Assembly (NCBI GenBank): GCA_041484845.1 | Contig: JBGPIK010000028.1 | Location: 1 to 30,711, forward strand | Length of the DNA stretch: 30,711 bases | Direction: 5' to 3' | Source of the DNA: JBGPIK01 sp041484845 | GTDB taxonomy: Bacteria; Desulfobacterota; Binatia; UBA9968 | In this document: positions 15,191 through 23,162 of the stretch, in pieces | Numbering within the stretch: position 1 is the first letter of the stretch | How the letters are laid out: every line of letters starts with the position of its first letter | Made by a program: the position numbers and the translations under genes | Notes under the pieces: generated by a model | What the model was told of the DNA's origin: nothing | The model's database searches: none | Seen by the model: only the letters and a program-made list of their open reading frames with translations

Positions 15191-16087
15191 ATGGAACTGG
15201 GCATAATCGGGCTTGGCCGCATGGGCGCCAACATGAGCGAGCGGCTTGTGCTGGGCGGTCATCGAGTGATCGGCTATGACCGCAGCCCCGAGGCGATCCA
15301 GCGAGTCGTTGATCAAGGGGCTCTTGGCGCGCATTCACTAGCGGACTTGGTTAACCAGTTGAGTATTCCGCGCGCCATCTGGCTCATGGTTCCGGCGGGT
15401 GCTCCGGTCGATGACACGATCGAACAACTTCTGCCTCATCTCCAGGGGGCGGATATCATCGTCGACGGCGGTAATTCCAATTACAAAGATACGCTGCGGC
15501 GCGCCGCGCATCTTAAAACGCAGCAAGTTTATTTTATCGACGCCGGCACCAGCGGCGGCATCTGGGGATTGAAGATCGGCTATTGCATGATGATCGGCGG
15601 CGACAAGGCAGCCATTGACGGGATTGATCCGGTGTTGAAAACTTTAGCACCGACAGGCGGCTACGCGCACGTCGGTCCGAGCGGCGCCGGCCATTTCGTC
15701 AAGATGATTCATAACGGGATCGAGTACGGCATGCTCCAGGCCTACGGCGAAGGGTTTGAGCTGCTTAAATCGTCACAGTTTACACTCGACCTCGAAAAAA
15801 TCGCTCATCTGTGGAACCAGGGCAGCGTGGTGCGCTCCTGGCTATTGGAGTTGGCTGAAAGGGCCTTCCAAAAAGATCCTGATCTCTCTTCGATTCGCGG
15901 TTATGTCGAGGATTCGGGAGAAGGCCGTTGGACGCTTCAAGAGGCCATCGAACGGGATATTCCCGCTCCCGTGCTGACGCTGTCGCTGTTTGCTCGTTTC
16001 GCCTCGCGCCAAGACGATTCCTTCGCCGCCAAACTCATCGCGGCGCTCAGAAACGAATTTGGTGGCCATGCGGTAAAGAAGGAGTAG
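15191..16087 (+). CDS. gnd: 6-phosphogluconate dehydrogenase (decarboxylating), short form
   Basis: A 298-residue member of the short GndA/GntZ-like subfamily; the long dimeric form has about 470 residues. The nucleotide loop GLGRMG is at 7-12. The cofactor 2'-phosphate position follows IGYDRS, compatible with either NAD or NADP. Catalytic landmarks are DGGNSNYKDTLRRA, GTSGGIWGLKIGYCMMIGG, and the Lys and Asn in GHFVKMIHNGIEYGMLQAYGEG. It converts 6-phosphogluconate to ribulose-5-P and CO2 with reduction of NAD(P). AAGGAG lies 7 nt before the ATG. It is flanked by tal-pgi (21 nt) and zwf (6 nt), clearly in one operon. Confidence 0.95.
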   Translation: MELGIIGLGRMGANMSERLVLGGHRVIGYDRSPEAIQRVVDQGALGAHSLADLVNQLSIPRAIWLMVPAGAPVDDTIEQLLPHLQGADIIVDGGNSNYKDTLRRAAHLKTQQVYFIDAGTSGGIWGLKIGYCMMIGGDKAAIDGIDPVLKTLAPTGGYAHVGPSGAGHFVKMIHNGIEYGMLQAYGEGFELLKSSQFTLDLEKIAHLWNQGSVVRSWLLELAERAFQKDPDLSSIRGYVEDSGEGRWTLQEAIERDIPAPVLTLSLFARFASRQDDSFAAKLIAALRNEFGGHAVKKE

Positions 16088-16093
16088 CCGTCC

Positions 16094-17638
16094 ATGCTCA
16101 GTGATCCGCGCGCTTACGTGACCAGCGGTCAGAGCCGGAGAAGGCGGCCACACGCGGCGGTCCTTATTATCTTCGGGGCGTCTGGAGATCTCAGCCAACG
16201 AAAGCTCATGCCGGCTCTGTATAACCTCGCGTTGGAAGACCGCTTGCCTGAACGCTTTTCCGTGATCGGCTACGCGCGCAGCGAGATGACCCATGAGGGG
16301 TTTCGAGAAAAAATGCGCGAAAGTGTTCGTGAGTTTTCGCGCACGGGTTTAAAAGACGAAGTCGTGTGGAATCAATTCGCGGCCAATTTGTATTACGTCC
16401 GCGGTGGCTACGAAGACCCGGACGGCTACCGCGCGCTGAAAGATTTCATCGACGGCTTCGATCACGGCAGTCGGGTATTGCCGGTTCGGCTCTTTTACTT
16501 GGCGACGCCCCCCGATCTTTATGGAACCGTTGTTGAGCGGATTTCAGCTGCGGGGCTGGCGCTTCGAGAAACAAGCGGCGAGAATCGCATGCGGGTCGTC
16601 ATTGAAAAACCGTTCGGCACCGATCTTTTGACGGCCCGGGAACTCAATCACCGCGTGCATGAAGTCCTTGACGAAAGTCAGGTCTATCGCATTGACCATT
16701 ATCTCGGCAAAGAAACCGTGCAGAATATGATGGTGTTTCGTTTCGCCAACGCCGTCTTTGAGCCGGTTTGGAACCGCCGCTACGTCGACCATGTGCAAAT
16801 TACCGCGGCGGAAACTGTCGGCGTGGAAAATCGCGGCGGTTACTACGATCAGGCCGGCGTGGTGCGCGATATGTTTCAGAACCACCTGCTGCAGCTTCTG
16901 TGTTTAACCGCCATGGAGCCGCCGGTGGCTTTGTCCGCCGACGATGTCCGCGATGAGAAGGGAAAACTGCTCAAATCGGTCCGTCTGATAGCGCCGGAAG
17001 AAGTGGCGGGAGCCGCCGTGCGCGGCCAATACGGCCCCGGAAAGGTCGCGGGCAAAGAATTGCTCGGTTACCGCGAAGAGCCGGGCGTTGCCAAGGACTC
17101 GCCGACCGTCACCTATGCGGCGATCAAGTTTTTCATCGACAATTGGCGCTGGGAGGGCGTGCCGTTTTATCTACGGTCGGGCAAGCGCATGGCCAAGCGC
17201 GTGACGGAAGTTGCCATTCAATTCAAGCGGCCTCCGCTGCTGTTGTTCAAGTCGCACGCCGTTGATGCGGTCAACCCCAATGTATTGGTGATGCGCATCC
17301 AACCCGACGAAGGCGTATCCCTGACCTTTGAAGTCAAACCGCCCGGACCCGATATGCTGATCAGTCCGCTTAGCCTCGATTTCAATTATAAAGAGGCGTT
17401 TGGCAGCAGCCCGCCCGAGGCTTACGAAGCGCTGCTCGAGGACTGCATCGAAGGAGATTCGACGTTGTTCACGAGACATGACTGGGTGGAGGCGGCCTGG
17501 TGTCTCGTGGACCCCATCATTCAAGTCTGGAAGCTGAGTAGGCCGAAGAACTTTCCCAACTACGAAGCCGATTCCTGGGGGCCCAAAGAAGCGGATGAAT
17601 TCATGGCGCGGGACGGCAGACGCTGGCGTCAGCCATGA
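16094..17638 (+). CDS. zwf: Glucose-6-phosphate 1-dehydrogenase
   Basis: A 514-residue enzyme for the first oxidative step, glucose-6-P to 6-phosphogluconolactone. The coenzyme site is IIFGASGDLSQRKLMPALYNL near the N-terminus. The substrate signature RIDHYLGKETVQNMMVFRFAN carries the catalytic His, and the EKPFGTD segment is also present. FFIDNWRWEGVPFYLRSGKRM is conserved in the C-terminal domain. The length is standard. The start ATG lies 6 nt after gnd, with the AAGGAG being the end of the gnd coding region. It is the last gene of the tight block before the repeat-filled gap. Confidence 0.96.
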   Translation: MLSDPRAYVTSGQSRRRRPHAAVLIIFGASGDLSQRKLMPALYNLALEDRLPERFSVIGYARSEMTHEGFREKMRESVREFSRTGLKDEVVWNQFAANLYYVRGGYEDPDGYRALKDFIDGFDHGSRVLPVRLFYLATPPDLYGTVVERISAAGLALRETSGENRMRVVIEKPFGTDLLTARELNHRVHEVLDESQVYRIDHYLGKETVQNMMVFRFANAVFEPVWNRRYVDHVQITAAETVGVENRGGYYDQAGVVRDMFQNHLLQLLCLTAMEPPVALSADDVRDEKGKLLKSVRLIAPEEVAGAAVRGQYGPGKVAGKELLGYREEPGVAKDSPTVTYAAIKFFIDNWRWEGVPFYLRSGKRMAKRVTEVAIQFKRPPLLLFKSHAVDAVNPNVLVMRIQPDEGVSLTFEVKPPGPDMLISPLSLDFNYKEAFGSSPPEAYEALLEDCIEGDSTLFTRHDWVEAAWCLVDPIIQVWKLSRPKNFPNYEADSWGPKEADEFMARDGRRWRQP

Positions 17639-17725
17639 AGTAGTAGGTCATGGGTGTCTGTGGTTGGATTTGACCGTAAAACATCTAGCGTGGCTGAGCC
17701 GCAACCAAAAAGGAAAAGACATTTT

Positions 17726-17985
17726 TCACCACGAAGTGTGTCATGAGCTTACGCTCGCCCGCAGAACATGAAAAAGGAGGGGGATTCCTCAGCACATTTT
17801 CCCCGCGACTCGTCATTCCCGCGCAGGCGGGAATCCAGGTTTGTTCTCCGCCCCACTAGCCTGGATACCCGCTTTCGCGGGTATGACGGAATTCTGCGTT
17901 AACTCAGCGTATTTTGGGTTATTCATTCTATGGATCATCCACGCAGCCGTATTTTCGAAGGAGATCATGAATCACTTCGTGGTGA
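17726..17985. repeat. MITE-like nested inverted repeat between zwf and glk
   Basis: The outer arms TCACCACGAAGTG (17726-17738) and CACTTCGTGGTGA (17973-17985) are perfect 13-bp inverted copies. Each continues inward, after 2 unmatched bases, to TCATGA (17741-17746 and 17965-17970). They enclose a smaller inverted repeat at 17811-17888. No transposase frame is present. The outer right arm ends 9 nt before the glk ATG, so the element may form the glk leader. The rest of the 356-nt gap shows no coding signal. Confidence 0.55.
17811..17888. repeat. REP-like dispersed hairpin element
   Basis: The left unit CGTCATTCCCGC..GGCGGGAATCCAGG and right unit CCTGGATACCCGC..GCGGGTATGACG are inverted copies of each other, and each has its own small GC hairpin (CCCGC/GCGGG). 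This exact style of element, CGTCATTCCCGC...GGGAATCCAG, recurs between genes in many proteobacterial genomes. Here it sits inside the larger inverted repeat. Confidence 0.75.
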
Positions 17986-17994
17986 GAGTGAATT

Positions 17995-18996
17995 ATGGTC
18001 CGTAGAGACCTAGTTCTCGCCGGCGACGTCGGCGGCACCAAGACCAATCTCGCTTTGTTCTCTGTCCATGGCGAGCGGCTGCATGTCGAAAGATCGCGCA
18101 GCTTTCCGAGCAAGCGATATTCAGGACTGGTACCGGTCTTGGGTGATTTTTTGGCCGACGATCATGTCCCGATCGACTCTGCCTGTTTCGGCATTGCCGG
18201 TCCCGTCGTCGACAACAAAGTCAAAACGCCGAATCTTGCCTGGATAGTGGACTGCGTTGAATTGAGGCGCGCGCTGAAGCTCGATTCAGTGGCTTTGCTC
18301 AACGATCTGGAGGCCACCGCCTACGGTGTTTTTACGCTCGAAAATGATGAATTCCTCACGTTGAATGAAGGCGTGATCCGCCACGTGGGCAATAAGGCAC
18401 TGATTGCGGCGGGTACGGGGCTGGGACAGTCGATCCTTTACGACGACGGCCGCCGCTTTCGTCCCCTGGCATCGGAAGGCGGCCATGCGGATTTCGCTGC
18501 GCGCAATGAATTGGAAATTGAACTGCTGCGCTACCTCCTCGGTCGCTACGCGCACGTCAGCTATGAGCGCGTGCTGTCCGGACCGGGGCTGCTCAACATT
18601 TACCGGTTTCTCAAAGAAGCGCGAGGCGTCCAAGAGCCGAGCTGGTTGGCCGAGCGGCTCGCTGCCGCGGATGACATGAGCGCGGAGATTTCCCAAGCGG
18701 CACTGGCCAATGAAGCAGAGATCTGCGTCCAGGCGCTGGATGTGTTTGTTTCGGTTTACGGCGCCGAAGCGGGTAATCTGGCGCTCCGGGCGAAATCGAT
18801 ACGCGGTCTTTATATCGGTGGCGGGATCGCGCCAAAAATTGTCGCGAAATTGAAAGACGGCACTTTCATGCGCGCCTTCGGCGACAAAGGTCGTTATACG
18901 GATCTGCTCGCGGCTATCCCCGTTCAAGTCATTTTAAACGATCAGGCGGCGTTGCGCGGCGCCGCCTATTACGCGGCGTTCTTATCCGGTGAATAA
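17995..18996 (+). CDS. glk: Glucokinase
   Basis: A 333-residue glucokinase of the E. coli Glk type (ROK-independent family). The phosphate-1 loop is LAGDVGGTKTNLALF at residues 8-22. LLNDLEATAYGVFTL carries the catalytic Asp, AAGTGLGQSILYDDG is the second phosphate loop, and EGGHADFAARNELE binds sugar with the His and Glu. YIGGGIAPKI is the adenosine motif. It feeds glucose-6-P into zwf and pgi encoded just upstream. The frame is closed by a stop just before the ATG, so the start is firm. The ribosome-binding site is weak (GAG about 6 nt away) and partly formed by the upstream inverted repeat. Confidence 0.95.
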   Translation: MVRRDLVLAGDVGGTKTNLALFSVHGERLHVERSRSFPSKRYSGLVPVLGDFLADDHVPIDSACFGIAGPVVDNKVKTPNLAWIVDCVELRRALKLDSVALLNDLEATAYGVFTLENDEFLTLNEGVIRHVGNKALIAAGTGLGQSILYDDGRRFRPLASEGGHADFAARNELEIELLRYLLGRYAHVSYERVLSGPGLLNIYRFLKEARGVQEPSWLAERLAAADDMSAEISQAALANEAEICVQALDVFVSVYGAEAGNLALRAKSIRGLYIGGGIAPKIVAKLKDGTFMRAFGDKGRYTDLLAAIPVQVILNDQAALRGAAYYAAFLSGE

Positions 18997-19723
18997 ACGC
19001 GACGTCATCCTGTGCCGAAACGCGGACGACCTTTGCCGCCGAGCGGCGGCTGAATTCGTCCGCCTGGCAAAAAAGTCGCGACACGACCGAGGCCGGTTTG
19101 CCGTTGCGCTCTCGGGCGGATCCACCCCGCGGGCGCTTTATTCTCTGCTCGCGACGCCGGAGTACAAGGAACAAATTTTTTGGCCGCAGGTTCACCTCTT
19201 CTGGGGCGATGAGCGCTGCGTGCCCCCGGATCATGCCGACAGCAATTATCGCATGGCGCGTGAGGCGCTGCTGTCGATGATCCAAATTCCCGAGACCAAT
19301 GTTCACCGCATGGCTGGGGAGAAAGAACCGCGCGTTGCCGCTGCGGAGTATGAACGGCGGCTAATACAATTTTTCCAATTATTCGACGACGCGCTGCCGC
19401 GCTTTGATTTGATTTTTCTTGGCCTGGGCGAAGATGGCCATACCGCGTCCCTTTTTCCCGGTAGCGACGCCCTTAAGGAGACGAAACGTCTTGTCGCTGC
19501 CACTTACGTTGAAAAACTTAACGCCCATCGTCTCACGTTGACGTTGCCAGTACTCAATCATGGGGCCGCCGTTTTGTTTTTGATCACAGGCGCGGGCAAA
19601 GCCGCCGTAGTCAATCAAATTCTCAAAGGGGATGCCGAGCGTTCGCGATTTCCCGCCGCACAGGTGGAGCCCGCCGACGGGCGCCTCGCCTGGTTCATTA
19701 CCCAAGACGCCGCGCCGAGCTAA
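18989..19723 (+). CDS. pgl: 6-phosphogluconolactonase
   Basis: A 244-residue member of the SOL/DevB-type lactonase family (glucosamine-6-P isomerase fold). Landmarks are ALSGGSTPRALYSLLA at about residues 37-52, FWGDERCVPPDHADSNYRMA, and LGLGEDGHTASLFPGSDAL with the active His. LITGAGKAAVV lies near the end. It hydrolyses the zwf product to 6-phosphogluconate, the substrate of gnd. The GTG start overlaps the last codons of glk by 8 nt and has no ribosome-binding site of its own, which suggests coupled translation. It ends the sugar cluster. I see no clear terminator after it. Confidence 0.94.
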   Translation: MNKRDVILCRNADDLCRRAAAEFVRLAKKSRHDRGRFAVALSGGSTPRALYSLLATPEYKEQIFWPQVHLFWGDERCVPPDHADSNYRMAREALLSMIQIPETNVHRMAGEKEPRVAAAEYERRLIQFFQLFDDALPRFDLIFLGLGEDGHTASLFPGSDALKETKRLVAATYVEKLNAHRLTLTLPVLNHGAAVLFLITGAGKAAVVNQILKGDAERSRFPAAQVEPADGRLAWFITQDAAPS

Positions 19724-19739
19724 GGATTACCGGATTCAT

Positions 19740-19767
19740 TTGACATCGCCTGTCCGTGGTATAAAGT
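19740..19767 (+). promoter_or_regulatory. Candidate promoter before the second binding-protein gene
   Basis: A consensus TTGACA at 19740-19745 is followed after 16 nt by TAAAGT (19762-19767). TATAAA also lies at 19760-19765, with a 14-nt spacer. A start here would give a leader of more than 200 nt that contains the heptad array. Confidence 0.35.
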
Positions 19768-19942
19768 GGCTCGCGTTTGGGTCAGAAGCTTTCGACGTCA
19801 CGTGTAATGACTCAAGGCTCGCCGCTCGATTGCCACAGCGTCATAGTTTTAATTAATGCGGGCTAGCAGGTCGCAAGGCGCGCACGATGTCGAGGATAGA
19901 AGATCGATACTCGAGGATGGCAAGTTTCAGATTTTGAATTTG

Positions 19943-19984
19943 CTGATCTCCGACCTCTGATCTCTGATCTCTGACCTCTGAAAT
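19943..19984. repeat. Tandem CTGAYCT heptad array
   Basis: Six consecutive 7-nt units: CTGATCT, CCGACCT, CTGATCT, CTGATCT, CTGACCT, CTGAAAT. It ends 7 nt before the Shine-Dalgarno of the binding-protein gene at 20003. The same unit recurs at 23093-23127. Confidence 0.8.
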
Positions 19985-20002
19985 CGAATGCGGGAGGTTG
20001 CG

Positions 20003-21010
20003 GTGAGACAGACACGGTGTTTTTGGACACTCTTGATCGCTGTTGGGATAGCGCTTCATGGATCAGATCTTGGCGCGCAAGTGCGCTCGGGCGCGGAAAA
20101 GATAAGGATCGTCTACAGCGCGATTGGCACTTCACAAAGCACCGTCTGGATTCCATATGAAGCTGGTCTCTTTCGGAAACACGGCTTGGATGTTGAACTT
20201 CTTTATGTGGGCGGCGGCTCGCGCGCCGCACAGGTGATGCTTGCGGGGGAGGCGCCAATTGCCATGTTTACGGGCGCGGCCGTGATCAGTGCCGATCTGG
20301 CAGGCAGCGACGTGGTCGCCGTTGCCACCGGCATGAACGTGATCCCGTTTTTCCTCGTTGTCGGCCCAGGAATTGGCAAGATCGAAGATCTCAAGGGAAA
20401 AAAGGTCGCTGTAACTCGCTTCGGCTCGGCCACCGACTATGCGCTGCGTTACGCGACCGAGAAATCGCCGGTGAAGCCGGACCGCGATTTCGCCGTGCTT
20501 CAGCTGGGCGGACAACCCGAGTTAGTGGCGGCTGTTAGAAGCGGCGCGGTGCAGGGAGCGATGCTCAATGCCGAGTTCGCGATACTGGCGCGCCGGGAAG
20601 GCCTCAAAGACCTAATCGACGCGGGCTCGCTCGGGGTTGTTTTCCCCACTTCCGGGATAAACACCACCCGGTCTTACATCCGCAGCCGGCGGGACGCGGT
20701 GCAGCGGTTCGTACGCGCTTACGTCGACGGAATTCATTACGCCAAGACGCAGAAGAATTTCAGCGTCGGCGTCTTAGGCAAGTATCTCAAAAACCAAGAC
20801 GGGTCATTTCTCGAAGCGGTTTATGATCTCTACATCGGTCATTATATTCCGAGGATTCCCTATCCATCGGCGGAAGCCATGAAGACAGCGCTCGATCAAC
20901 TTGGCGAAAAGGATCCACGGGCGCGGGCCGCGCGTCCCGAGCAGTTCATCGATGCAAGTTTCATGCAGGAACTCGACAAAGACGGCTTCATCGCGCAGCT
21001 GTGGCGTTGA
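20003..21010 (+). CDS. NMT1/SsuA-type ABC transporter substrate-binding protein
   Basis: A 335-residue exported binding protein. A GGGAGG site (19992-19997) lies 5 nt before GTG 20003, and that start gives a proper Sec signal peptide, (M)RQTRCFWTLLIAVGIALHG, with cleavage probably at LGAQ. A frame-compatible ATG at 19988 would add five residues and lies on the wrong side of that site. The mature sequence IRIVYSAIGTSQSTVWIPYEAGLFRKHGLDVELLYVGGG is NMT1-like, and LKGKKVAVTRFGSATDYALRYA is the hinge block. It is colinear with the 1545-2528 protein, including the C-terminal YIGHYIPRIPYPS element. No permease or ATPase gene is near. It converges on the TRAP permease gene, with 21 nt between stops. 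The ligand is unknown. Confidence 0.9.
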   Translation: MRQTRCFWTLLIAVGIALHGSDLGAQVRSGAEKIRIVYSAIGTSQSTVWIPYEAGLFRKHGLDVELLYVGGGSRAAQVMLAGEAPIAMFTGAAVISADLAGSDVVAVATGMNVIPFFLVVGPGIGKIEDLKGKKVAVTRFGSATDYALRYATEKSPVKPDRDFAVLQLGGQPELVAAVRSGAVQGAMLNAEFAILARREGLKDLIDAGSLGVVFPTSGINTTRSYIRSRRDAVQRFVRAYVDGIHYAKTQKNFSVGVLGKYLKNQDGSFLEAVYDLYIGHYIPRIPYPSAEAMKTALDQLGEKDPRARAARPEQFIDASFMQELDKDGFIAQLWR

Positions 21011-21031
21011 TGCCAGCTTGCGGATCTCACG

Positions 21032-22990
21032 TCATTGAGGGACGCTCACCGTTGGCTGAGGCACAAGCGCTGTTTTCCTGGCATGCCATTCGTAGAGAAT
21101 GAACGCGAGACAAAGTCCTCCACTGACTCCGGTGATCGCCCAGCTATAGCGAATAGTACCTCCGGGCGGGATCAAAAGCCCAACGCCTCCTACCGCAAAT
21201 AAAATGCGCTTTACCCAACCCACGGGCCGGACGAAGTATCCAACCATGGAAACGCCGACAGCGATCGTACCGAGTGTCGCGGTGGTCAGGGCCAGAGCGA
21301 TCATGTGCAAGGGTCCTTTGAAAAGGAGCAGTGGATCGAAGACGAAAACGAACGGTATAAAATAGGCAATAAACGCCAGGCGCATGCACTCCCAACCCGT
21401 TCGCATCATATTCGCGCCGGCAATCGCTGCCCCTGCGAAAGCCGTCGTGGCAATGGGCGGAGTAATCAAGGAGAGCATTGCGTAATAGAAGACAAAGAGG
21501 TGCGCCGCAAGCGGCAGGATGCCGAGTTTTACGATGGCTGGAGCCAGGGTTAATGCGACGAGAACGTAAACTGCAGTTGTCGGTAGCGGCAAGCCGAGAA
21601 CCAACTCGATGATTGCGGTCAGCGCAAGGATGAGCAGAATATTATTGGATCCAAGCTGCTCCACAAACAGAGTGAAAAGAAAAGCCAGCCCGGTAAGGGT
21701 AAGTATGCCTTCCGCCATCCCCGCCACCGCCAGGATCACACCAAGCTCCAGCATGGCCAGTCCCGTGTCCTCTAAAACGGCCAGGAGCTTTTTCCCCGTG
21801 AGGCGGGTGTCGCGCCGGAAACAGGTCACCGCCATTGCCGCGCCCGCGCCGTAAAAAGCAGCCTCCCCCGCCCCTAGATTGAAAAAAAATAAAAAGCCGA
21901 GAATCAGCACGACGGGAATAATGAAAACCCAGCCGCGCCTGAGCACGGGGAGCAAAGATGGTATGCTCTCAGGAGGCATGCGGGCAATTCCCATCTTGCC
22001 GGCTTCCAGGTCCACCTGAACGAAAAGCGCAAGATAATAAAGTATCGCTGGAATAGCGGCGGCAATGGCTACCTGGGCGTAGGGCACATGGAGAAATTCT
22101 GCCATGACGAAAGCGGCAGCACCCATGACAGGAGGCATGAGCTGGCCGCCGTTGGCCGCCACAGATTCCACTGCGCCGGCTACATGTCGCCTGTAGCCCG
22201 TGCGTATCATCATGGGAATCATGATGGATCCCTCCATCATGACGTTGGCGACGGGACTCCCTGAAATCATCCCAAACAGAGCGCTGCCCAATATGGCAAT
22301 CTTGGCTGCGCCACCGCGGAATCTACCCATGACGACCATGGCCAAATCCGTAAAAAACTGCCCACCCCCGGTAACGTACAAGACCTGGCCGAAGAGAATG
22401 AAGGCAATTACAGTAGTCGCGCCGATGGACAAAGGAGTACCCAAAAGCGAGTTCGGGTCAATGTAAAGATGCACGGCAATCTTCGACCAGGAAATTCCCC
22501 TTGCATTGAGCAGCCCCGGGAACAGGTACGAATAGTGAGCATAAAAAACAAAAATTCCTATAAAGGCGACAAGCCACCAGCCGCTCATGCGCCGGCAGGC
22601 TTCCATAACGAGAAAGAAGGAGATCGTTCCCAGGACCACCTTGTCCAAGGTCAATTCGCCGATCTCATTCACGATCGTCGGATAAAAGGCAGCAAGATAG
22701 CCTCCTACCACCACACTGAGGAAAACCAGTAGCCAATCAATCCAGGTTGGACTTTCCCTTGGTGATCGACGACTTGTCGGTACAAGGAGAAATACGGCGG
22801 TCAATACCAGAATTAAAATTATGCCGAGGAATTGCTCCTGAAGGAGAGCCATGCCCAGTCGGGAAGGAATATCGAAATTGAAGATTAAAGCGGTTACGGG
22901 GATAGCGCACAGCAAGACGCGACAGAGCAGCCGTATCCCGGTGTGTTTAAGTGTCCTGAAGCGAGCGTCGCCCTCAAGTTCTAAAACCAT
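21032..22990 (-). CDS. TRAP transporter permease, 4TM/12TM fusion protein
   Basis: A 652-residue inner-membrane protein with many hydrophobic segments throughout. The N-terminal part corresponds to the small 4TM (DctQ-like) subunit fused to the large 12TM (DctM-like) subunit, the layout usual for TAXI-type TRAP systems. Landmarks are GSALFGMISGSPVANVMMEGSIMIPMMIRTGY, AVESVAANGGQLMPPVMGAAAFVMAEFL, and LGLPLPTTAVYVLVALTLAP followed by LITPPIATTAFAGAAIAG. It uses an ion gradient, usually Na+, to import the ligand delivered by the TAXI protein encoded upstream (23163-24170). It is the last gene of the hyuA-hyuB-TAXI-TRAP transcript and is separated from TAXI by 172 nt of repeats. Confidence 0.94.
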   Translation of the reverse strand: MVLELEGDARFRTLKHTGIRLLCRVLLCAIPVTALIFNFDIPSRLGMALLQEQFLGIILILVLTAVFLLVPTSRRSPRESPTWIDWLLVFLSVVVGGYLAAFYPTIVNEIGELTLDKVVLGTISFFLVMEACRRMSGWWLVAFIGIFVFYAHYSYLFPGLLNARGISWSKIAVHLYIDPNSLLGTPLSIGATTVIAFILFGQVLYVTGGGQFFTDLAMVVMGRFRGGAAKIAILGSALFGMISGSPVANVMMEGSIMIPMMIRTGYRRHVAGAVESVAANGGQLMPPVMGAAAFVMAEFLHVPYAQVAIAAAIPAILYYLALFVQVDLEAGKMGIARMPPESIPSLLPVLRRGWVFIIPVVLILGFLFFFNLGAGEAAFYGAGAAMAVTCFRRDTRLTGKKLLAVLEDTGLAMLELGVILAVAGMAEGILTLTGLAFLFTLFVEQLGSNNILLILALTAIIELVLGLPLPTTAVYVLVALTLAPAIVKLGILPLAAHLFVFYYAMLSLITPPIATTAFAGAAIAGANMMRTGWECMRLAFIAYFIPFVFVFDPLLLFKGPLHMIALALTTATLGTIAVGVSMVGYFVRPVGWVKRILFAVGGVGLLIPPGGTIRYSWAITGVSGGLCLAFILYEWHARKTALVPQPTVSVPQ

Positions 22991-23030
22991 GCCGTGCTCT
23001 TCTCACGTTGATTTGCCCGTGGATATGGAT

Positions 23031-23050
23031 GGGCGCGATGAATCGCACCC
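23031..23050. repeat. Short hairpin in the TAXI-TRAP gap
   Basis: GGGcGCGAT-GA-ATCGCaCCC pairs with one C/A mismatch. On the minus strand it reads GTAGGGGTGCGATTCATC, similar to the GTAGGGGCG-type intergenic hairpins common in environmental genomes. It lies in the TAXI-TRAP message and could stabilise it or set the expression ratio. Confidence 0.45.
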
Positions 23051-23092
23051 CTACGCGACACTCCTCACCCGCTCGCGTGTCACGGCTCTTCG

Positions 23093-23160
23093 CTGACCTC
23101 TGATGTCTGACCTCTGATCTCTGTTTTGCCCCTGCTCCCTGCCCCCTGCTCCCTGCTCAC
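23093..23160. repeat. Two-block tandem heptad array
   Basis: The first block is CTGACCT, CTGATGT, CTGACCT, CTGATCT, CTGTTTT (23093-23127), the same unit as at 19943. A second heptad family follows in the same 7-nt phase: GCCCCTG, CTCCCTG, CCCCCTG, CTCCCTG, CTCAC. The array ends 2 nt from the stop codon of the TAXI gene. Confidence 0.8.
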
Positions 23161-23162
23161 AC

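Noticed and set aside
17930..18012. A 27-codon plus-strand frame before glk, and a 61-codon minus-strand frame at 17928-18113.
   Set aside because: Both run across the inverted-repeat arm and the glk start, lack recognisable content and have no good ribosome-binding site.
19943..23160. Heptad arrays as CRISPR repeats.
   Set aside because: The units are 7 nt with no unique spacers and no cas genes are present.
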